This document shows, one piece after another, positions 58,485 through 64,000 of a stretch of 64,000 bases of DNA. Source of the stretch: an uncultured beta proteobacterium (GTDB taxonomy: Bacteria > Pseudomonadota > Gammaproteobacteria > Burkholderiales > Burkholderiaceae_C); contig CAIKVZ010000167.1 of NCBI GenBank assembly GCA_903830985.1, positions 1 to 64,000 on the forward strand, given 5' to 3'. The notes under the pieces are model-generated. The model saw only the letters and a program-made list of their open reading frames with translations, was not told the DNA's origin and searched no databases. Every line of letters starts with the position of its first letter. Position 1 is the first letter of the stretch. Position numbers and translations under genes: made by a program.

Positions 58485-59235
58485 CCCATCTGTTGGCGCG
58501 ATCGACGGTGTGGCCCTGATTGAAGCCCTGTCGTCGCTCGATCAGGTGTCCACCAAGGACGACTTTTTATGGTGGAGTCAGACCGACGTGCAGGGTTTTC
58601 TTCCGCATCGGGCCTTTCTGGCGGTGACTGGAAAAGTGTTCCACTCCGGCATCAAGCCGCAGTCGATGATCGCGGTGAATATCCCCGAAAGCTGGCTGGC
58701 GCAGACGCAAGCTGAGCGCGATCGATACCAGACATTCTGGATGCAGCGCTGGCTGCAGAGTGGAGAGCCGCAAATGTTTGATCTGGCACGCGATGGCACA
58801 GGATTCGGCGCCGGCAATCTGAAGGGCTTTCGGGACAGTGGTCTGCAAAACGTGGCCGCTCATGGCCTGTTCGACATCCACCGGGATCAATTGTCTTTTT
58901 TCAGTTTTCTTGGCATGCCGTCCGCGCCCGCAGCGACGCACACCAAGCTGCTCAAGCTGATGGTGCCGGGAATGCACGACGCCCTGCTGCGTTGCATGCG
59001 ACCGAGTGCAATTCCCAAGACCCTGTTTTCGCCGCCTGGGCAACTCCTGACCGAGCGCGAAAACGAAGTGCTGAGCTGGATATGTCAGGGCAAGACCAAC
59101 AGTGAAATAGCGTCGATTCTGCAGATATCGACCAACACCGTGAAGAACCAGGCGCAAACCATTTTGGTCAAGATGAAAGTCAACACGCGTGCCCAGGCCT
59201 CGGCGGAAGCGATGCGGCGGCATCTGGTTTTGTAG
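58471..59235 (+). CDS. LuxR-family (EpsA-like) transcriptional regulator
   Basis: C-terminal HTH LTERENEVLSWICQGKTNSEIASILQISTNTVKNQAQTILVKMKV; alternative in-frame start at 58456. Confidence 0.88.
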   Translation: MPWIDPSVGAIDGVALIEALSSLDQVSTKDDFLWWSQTDVQGFLPHRAFLAVTGKVFHSGIKPQSMIAVNIPESWLAQTQAERDRYQTFWMQRWLQSGEPQMFDLARDGTGFGAGNLKGFRDSGLQNVAAHGLFDIHRDQLSFFSFLGMPSAPAATHTKLLKLMVPGMHDALLRCMRPSAIPKTLFSPPGQLLTERENEVLSWICQGKTNSEIASILQISTNTVKNQAQTILVKMKVNTRAQASAEAMRRHLVL

Positions 59236-59282
59236 GCAAGGGATCGTCCTTCAGTCGTTGCCGGCAGTTATTGTTTCAACAA

Positions 59283-59325
59283 GTCCATAGGCCAAACGCA
59301 CTATGGCGGCGCAAGGCCTACGGAC
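59283..59325. promoter_or_regulatory. 11-bp inverted repeat (gtccataggcc / ggcctacggac) in the pilin 5' region
   Basis: 10/11 complementary arms, 21-nt spacer, upstream of the 59399 pilin-like gene. Confidence 0.45.
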
Positions 59326-59398
59326 GGAACATGAACGCAGTCGTTGCCTTTTCGTCGGTACGACACGAGTCTCCTCCCCTGAAAACCGGAGTTCCATC

Positions 59399-59665
59399 AT
59401 GCGTTCATTTCAGCTTCACATCCCCCAACGCGGTCAGGGCATGACCGAGTACATCATCATCGTCGCCATGGTCGCCATCGCCGCGATCGCCGTCTACCAG
59501 TATTTCGGGCAGACCGTGCGCAATCAAACGGCTTCCATGGCCGAGGAGTTGGCGGGTGCGACGAATACAGGGCAGGCGAAGGCCGCGAAGGCAGCTGAAA
59601 ATGCTGCGAAAAGTGCCGATACCAAAAACACTTTGGAAAGCTACACCAACCAAAAGGACAAGTAG
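59399..59665 (+). CDS. Small class IVb prepilin-like (Flp-type) protein
   Basis: RG|QGMTEYIIIVAMVAIAAIAVYQYFG matches the prepilin motif G/XXXXEY followed by a hydrophobic stretch. Confidence 0.75.
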   Translation: MRSFQLHIPQRGQGMTEYIIIVAMVAIAAIAVYQYFGQTVRNQTASMAEELAGATNTGQAKAAKAAENAAKSADTKNTLESYTNQKDK

Positions 59666-59717
59666 ACACGTCCTGAGCGCCACCTCAAGTTGAGGTAATC
59701 CGCAACATTCCGTCAGC

Positions 59718-61052
59718 ATGAAAGCCGCACGCAAATTCCACTCTGCGGGCCAGGCTTTGCCCTTGGCGCTGGTTCTGCTCGCAGCTGTCGCAGCAACGGT
59801 TTTTTTCATGTTCAACAGCGGCCAGTTGGTGCAGGAGAAGATCCGCCTCACCAACACGGCCGATGCGGTGGCCTACAGCGCTGGCGTATTTGAAGCGCGT
59901 GTATTGAACTACGACGCGTATACCAATCGCGCCATCATCGCCAACGAGATTGCCATCGGGCAGGCAGTGGGCCTTGCATCCTGGGCCAAATACGCCGGCA
60001 CTGCGGCGAGCAACATCTCTCCCTGGGTCAGCTTGATACCTTATGTGGGCGAAGCACTGTCAGCGGCCTTGGATGCGGTGGCGGAATTCATGGACCTCAT
60101 TACCTACGCCTTTGCCGGGGCTGTCACCTTGCACGATGGAACCATCAACGCCCTCAAGGTCTCCCAAAAGCTCATGGACACAACGGCTTTGATTGACCGC
60201 AACTGGCTCATGAACCAGGTCGCAAAAAAAAATGATCCGGATGCGGCTGTTGACTTTCTGCCGCTCAGCGATGATTTCAACGGCTTTACCCAACGCTACG
60301 AAAGCAAGGATGAGCGCAAGCGAATGGGTCAGTTGGTGAACGATGGACGTGACGCCTTCCTGCAGAGCCGAAGCTGGAACTTTGGGCTGGTTGCTCTGTG
60401 CGAGGGCGCTGAAATACGCAAACGTGGCAGTACCGAACTCGTCGATCTTGCCGATGGATGGAAGTCCATGGACACGGTGTCGGGGCACAAATACTGGCTG
60501 CATTTCGGCTTCTTTGGTATCAGCTGCAAGCACAGCGAGTTGCCAGTGGGATACGGATCCGCCTATTCGGTGGACGGCATGGACGATTCCAGCTACGACT
60601 ATGCCGGCTCCCGCAGTACCAACCCGATCGCCAGCATCTTGGCCTACTCTACCGTTGCCAGTGGCTTTTCACCCGTGAGTATCTCCGGTGGTGCGATTCC
60701 GCCTTTCTACGATCTGTCCACGACAGCCGTCAAGGACAACAATGAGGATCCACGCACGTCGATGGCCATCCGCGTCACCAAGTCCGGCGCCAATCAACGC
60801 TTTTCGGGTGGGAGTAGCGTCGTCAAACCCAGCGGACGTCTGGATCTCTACGCGGGCAACCAGGCGCGTTCTAAGAGCGCCGCAGTGGCGCGTGCGGAAG
60901 TCTATTTTGAACGACCGGACGGAAACAACAAGCTGTTTGGACGGGAAGAATACGGCAACCTGTTCAATCCCTACTGGCAGGCGAGGCTGGCACCCATCAC
61001 TGCTGCGCAGCGTGCCGCGGCACAGGCACTTCAAGGTCTGACACTGCCATGA
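59718..61052 (+). CDS. TadG-like pilus-assembly protein
   Basis: AGQALPLALVLLAAVAATVFFMFNSGQLVQEKIRLTNTADAVAYSAG, the N-terminal pattern of Tad-associated TadG-like proteins. Confidence 0.75.
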   Translation: MKAARKFHSAGQALPLALVLLAAVAATVFFMFNSGQLVQEKIRLTNTADAVAYSAGVFEARVLNYDAYTNRAIIANEIAIGQAVGLASWAKYAGTAASNISPWVSLIPYVGEALSAALDAVAEFMDLITYAFAGAVTLHDGTINALKVSQKLMDTTALIDRNWLMNQVAKKNDPDAAVDFLPLSDDFNGFTQRYESKDERKRMGQLVNDGRDAFLQSRSWNFGLVALCEGAEIRKRGSTELVDLADGWKSMDTVSGHKYWLHFGFFGISCKHSELPVGYGSAYSVDGMDDSSYDYAGSRSTNPIASILAYSTVASGFSPVSISGGAIPPFYDLSTTAVKDNNEDPRTSMAIRVTKSGANQRFSGGSSVVKPSGRLDLYAGNQARSKSAAVARAEVYFERPDGNNKLFGREEYGNLFNPYWQARLAPITAAQRAAAQALQGLTLP

Positions 61053-61972
61053 CTGCTGCCGCTCCAACGGTGACGATGAGCGTTCGCTTCTTCTGCAGAC
61101 GGAGCGCGCTTTGCATGGTGCTTATGCCTTGGTATTGCTCGGTGCAGGCCCAGGACGCCACCGAAGTGCCTGGCGGCATCCACGTGCGGCGGGTGGGCAA
61201 TACGGAAGTTGGCAAGGCGTTCGGAGAGAAGTATGTGACGGGTCGGAGAGAACAGTGTGAGGGGGCGGTGGCCCAGGCATCGGGAATGGCTCGATCGTTC
61301 AATTTTTCGGGAAATTTGAGCGACACGGGCCGAATTGAGACGGACGAATATTTCGCGCCGGCCCAGAAGATGCGCGCCAGGCAGGTCATCACTTATCCAT
61401 TGATTGAAACTTCCATTTGTCGGCTTGAGGTTGTAAAGACCACCACTTGGAACATTCGACATTTCACACACACGGGTTATACCGATTACCAACAGCTGGC
61501 TGATCGAAAAACCGGCGTCCACTGGCAACGTTCGGCGCATACCCTGCCCGTAGCCAAGCAGACGGCCGCTTTGTGGAATAGCGCTTTGTTCCCGGGCGCG
61601 ACGGTGTCGCCATTGATGGGTACGCGGACGATTGCCGGCCGCCGATGCGAAGTTAGAGAAGTCATCTTGGCGCAGGGCGCAAGCCATGCCCTGTGTCTGC
61701 TCAGAACTGAGGCCCCTGCCGGCGGCCAGATCACTCTCGCCCACAAATGGGTATCGGGTGGGATCCTCATGCTGGACGAACAGGCCACACTGGTGGACCT
61801 GCAGGCGGCGCTTCCCCTCGCCCTGTTTTACCCACCGGCCGGTGCCCGCATCGAGGATTTGTCTGGTGCGGCTGGTCGTCCCGAAGATTCCACGCAGAAA
61901 TGGTGTCGCGTACAGCAGGCGAAAACCGGCGTCAATCCTTGTGCGGCAGAGGCCCTGGCACATGAAAACTAG
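61049..61972 (+). CDS. Hypothetical secreted protein in Tad-like locus
   Basis: Signal-like N-terminus (ALCMVLMPWYCSVQAQ); ATGA overlap with upstream gene; no family recognised. Confidence 0.7.
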   Translation: MTAAAPTVTMSVRFFCRRSALCMVLMPWYCSVQAQDATEVPGGIHVRRVGNTEVGKAFGEKYVTGRREQCEGAVAQASGMARSFNFSGNLSDTGRIETDEYFAPAQKMRARQVITYPLIETSICRLEVVKTTTWNIRHFTHTGYTDYQQLADRKTGVHWQRSAHTLPVAKQTAALWNSALFPGATVSPLMGTRTIAGRRCEVREVILAQGASHALCLLRTEAPAGGQITLAHKWVSGGILMLDEQATLVDLQAALPLALFYPPAGARIEDLSGAAGRPEDSTQKWCRVQQAKTGVNPCAAEALAHEN

Positions 61973-62729
61973 GCAGTCCCCATCTTTACAACGTGGCCAA
62001 TCCACGCTTGAATTCGTGGTGCTGGCCCTGGTGCTGGTGCCCTTGCTGCTGATCGTGCCGCTGCTTGGCAAATACATGGATATTGCGCAAACCACTGCGC
62101 TTGCCAGTCGCTATGTGGCGTTTGAGGCGGTAGCACGCCATTCATCGAGCAGCGGCAACTGGAAGTCCGATGCCGAATTGGCCCTGGAGGTGCGGCGGCG
62201 CTTCTTCAGCAGCAGCGACGCGCCCGTGAAGACCGGCGACAAGGTGGGCGACTTCAACGCGCATCGCAACACGCTCTGGTTCGATCATCGTGGCAATCCC
62301 CTGATCGCCAAATTCGACGACAACGTGAGTGTGAGCACCAGCGTGGAAACCATGCTGCGGCCTAACGTTGTCAGCGCCATGTTCGCGGGCAAACTCGGCC
62401 TGTCGCACGACAACGTCTATGCGGGGCAGGTCAAGGTCGATATCGCTGACATTGCCGGTCTGAAGCCCTTTGACGCCATCGGACTTTCCATCGTCAGAAA
62501 GACCGTCTTGTTGGCGGACCCGTGGGAGGCCAGTGGTCCTGGCGCGGTGCGCGACGCCATCAAGAAGGACGGCAGTGATCTGTTGGGGCCGTTCCCATTC
62601 CAGCCACTGGCTGCGGCGGCGGTGCCCTTGGAGCAGCCCTTATTGCTCGGGCTGTGGGAACCCATCCCGGACATCGGCAAGGTCGAACCGGATCGGGTGC
62701 CAGAGGATCGCCTGAGGGCCCAGCCATGA
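61962..62729 (+). CDS. TadE-like pseudopilin/pilus-assembly protein
   Basis: RG|QSTLEFVVLALVLVPLLLIVPLLGKYMDIAQTTALASRYVAFEA: G/XXXXEF motif and TadE-like hydrophobic segment. Confidence 0.75.
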   Translation: MKTRQSPSLQRGQSTLEFVVLALVLVPLLLIVPLLGKYMDIAQTTALASRYVAFEAVARHSSSSGNWKSDAELALEVRRRFFSSSDAPVKTGDKVGDFNAHRNTLWFDHRGNPLIAKFDDNVSVSTSVETMLRPNVVSAMFAGKLGLSHDNVYAGQVKVDIADIAGLKPFDAIGLSIVRKTVLLADPWEASGPGAVRDAIKKDGSDLLGPFPFQPLAAAAVPLEQPLLLGLWEPIPDIGKVEPDRVPEDRLRAQP

Positions 62730-63394
62730 GGCGGTCCGATGTCCTGCTGAGTGCTTTGCTGCTCGCGGGTGCGGGCCGGTCCCTGGCCGCGTGGCCCGAG
62801 ATTGCCATGCCTGACGGCGCCCGTATCGAGTCCATCGGCGAACAGGTTCGCCTCAACGGCGTACCCATGCGCATGCACCGCGTCTTGTCCAGTCAAAGCC
62901 CGAAGGAACTGATTGGTTTTTACCGCGACGCGCTTGGCTCACGGCGTGCGGAGCAGCCACTGCCCGATGGCTTGGTCCTGGCGCAAGAGCGCGGCGACTA
63001 CTTCGTTACGGTGCGGATCAAAGCCCTGTCGTCGGGTTCGACAGAGGTGCTGGTGTCCGCCAGCGACATGGTGGAAGCGAAGCGCTCGGCAACACGACCT
63101 CCGGACATGAATTTTCCGGCGGATTCTCTGGTGCTGTCCGACATGGAGTCGGTGGATTCAGCCAAGCATTCCCGGCAACTGGTCGTGCGCAATGGCCATT
63201 CCGTAGCCGCCAATGTGCGGCATCTGTTGCAGTCATTGGAGGCCCGGGGGTATCACCCGGACGCAATCCCTGGCAAACACACGGGCACCGAGTATGTGCA
63301 GTTTTTCAAGGGTGAACAGCGGGAGGCACTGCTTACCCTGACGCGCAAAGACAGTCTTACACAGATCGTGCTGACCACCATCTTCAACCCATGA
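62726..63394 (+). CDS. Hypothetical secreted protein in Tad-like locus
   Basis: Signal peptide (VLLSALLLAGAGRSLAA); ATGA overlap; no family recognised. Confidence 0.7.
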   Translation: MRRSDVLLSALLLAGAGRSLAAWPEIAMPDGARIESIGEQVRLNGVPMRMHRVLSSQSPKELIGFYRDALGSRRAEQPLPDGLVLAQERGDYFVTVRIKALSSGSTEVLVSASDMVEAKRSATRPPDMNFPADSLVLSDMESVDSAKHSRQLVVRNGHSVAANVRHLLQSLEARGYHPDAIPGKHTGTEYVQFFKGEQREALLTLTRKDSLTQIVLTTIFNP

Positions 63395-63579
63395 AACACT
63401 GTCCCACTTCACGACGCGACGCGGGCCAGGCAATGACCGAATATCTGGTGGCCACGCTGGTTGTCATGATGATGATTGCCGTGAGCTTTTCCGGGGAGTC
63501 GTCCGTCATCGATCTGTTTCTTGAATCGGTAAAGACTGCGTTCAGCAAGCTGAGCAGTTTCCTTTCACTCCCGCTGTAG
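63391..63579 (+). CDS. Second small class IVb prepilin-like protein
   Basis: MKHCPTSRRDAG|QAMTEYLVATLVVMMMIAVSF: G/XXXXEY plus hydrophobic segment; ATGA overlap. Confidence 0.7.
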   Translation: MKHCPTSRRDAGQAMTEYLVATLVVMMMIAVSFSGESSVIDLFLESVKTAFSKLSSFLSLPL

Positions 63580-63591
63580 ATGGACACTGCC

Positions 63592-64000
63592 ATGGCATTC
63601 AAAGTCAACAAAAACTGGATTGTTCTGCTGGCAGCACTGGTGGTCGGCGCGCTCGCTGCCTACGGGGCAAGGAACTACCTCAGCGCCCAGTTGGCCGAAA
63701 TTGACGCGCGCGACAAGAACAAAGCCATGGTGCAGGTCGTTGTGGCGAAGAGTGATCTGAGCAAGGGCGCGCGACTTTCAACCGAGAACCTGGCGACGCG
63801 GGCTATACCCAAGGAGTGGGCGCATTCGGGCGCCGTCACACCTGATCAGTTTGACCGTGTCAGCGGTTCCGTGCTGGCCTATCCGGCCAGCGCTGGGGAA
63901 GCCTTGATCTGGGCCCAGCTTGAAGGGCAGCGTGCCCCCACCTTTTCCGCGCGGCTGAGCGCCGGACGCCGGGCCGTTACTGTTCCTGTGGATGAGATCA
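63592..64000 (+). CDS. cpaB: Flp pilus assembly protein CpaB, N-terminal part (runs off window; alternative start 63580)
   Basis: MAFKVNKNWIVLLAALVVGALAAYGARNYL...VVVAKSDLSKGARLSTENLATRAIPKEW...AGRRAVTVPVDEI typical CpaB/SAF; absent from the ORF track because no stop lies inside the window. Confidence 0.85.
   Translation, partial: MAFKVNKNWIVLLAALVVGALAAYGARNYLSAQLAEIDARDKNKAMVQVVVAKSDLSKGARLSTENLATRAIPKEWAHSGAVTPDQFDRVSGSVLAYPASAGEALIWAQLEGQRAPTFSARLSAGRRAVTVPVDEI

Overview
Chromosomal window, about 64 kb, high GC, most consistent by gene content and synteny with a Burkholderiales/Comamonadaceae-type betaproteobacterium (inference; no database search was run). Much of it is core and housekeeping: apaH, clsB, folE, ctpA, gpmA, grxC, secB, gpsA, scpA, pta, monomeric icd, metG, apbC/mrp and a dus gene. 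Accessory parts: (1) two separate operons for complex-I/hydrogenase-4-like membrane complexes (19.2-26.3 kb, + strand; 44.1-51.7 kb, - strand). In both, the catalytic-subunit homologue has lost the NiFe-binding cysteine pairs and shares the same replacement motifs (GDS[ST]VA[FY]AW, and a C-terminal NKSFxLSYxGxDL). This resembles the energy-converting-hydrogenase-related (Ehr) class of unknown redox function. (2) A LysR/tcuA/tcuB tricarballylate-type locus with an orphan Bug-type binding protein, next to a deletion scar joining the start of an HMG-CoA-lyase-like gene to the end of another Bug gene. (3) The start of a Tad/Flp-type pilus locus (58.4-64 kb) with an EpsA-like LuxR regulator, three proteins carrying class IVb prepilin motifs, and two secreted proteins of unknown function. 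(4) A roughly 0.8 kb non-coding repeat-rich region at 6.9-7.7 kb; one 14-mer from it recurs exactly at 53.9 kb. No rRNA, tRNA, CRISPR array, phage or transposase was recognised.
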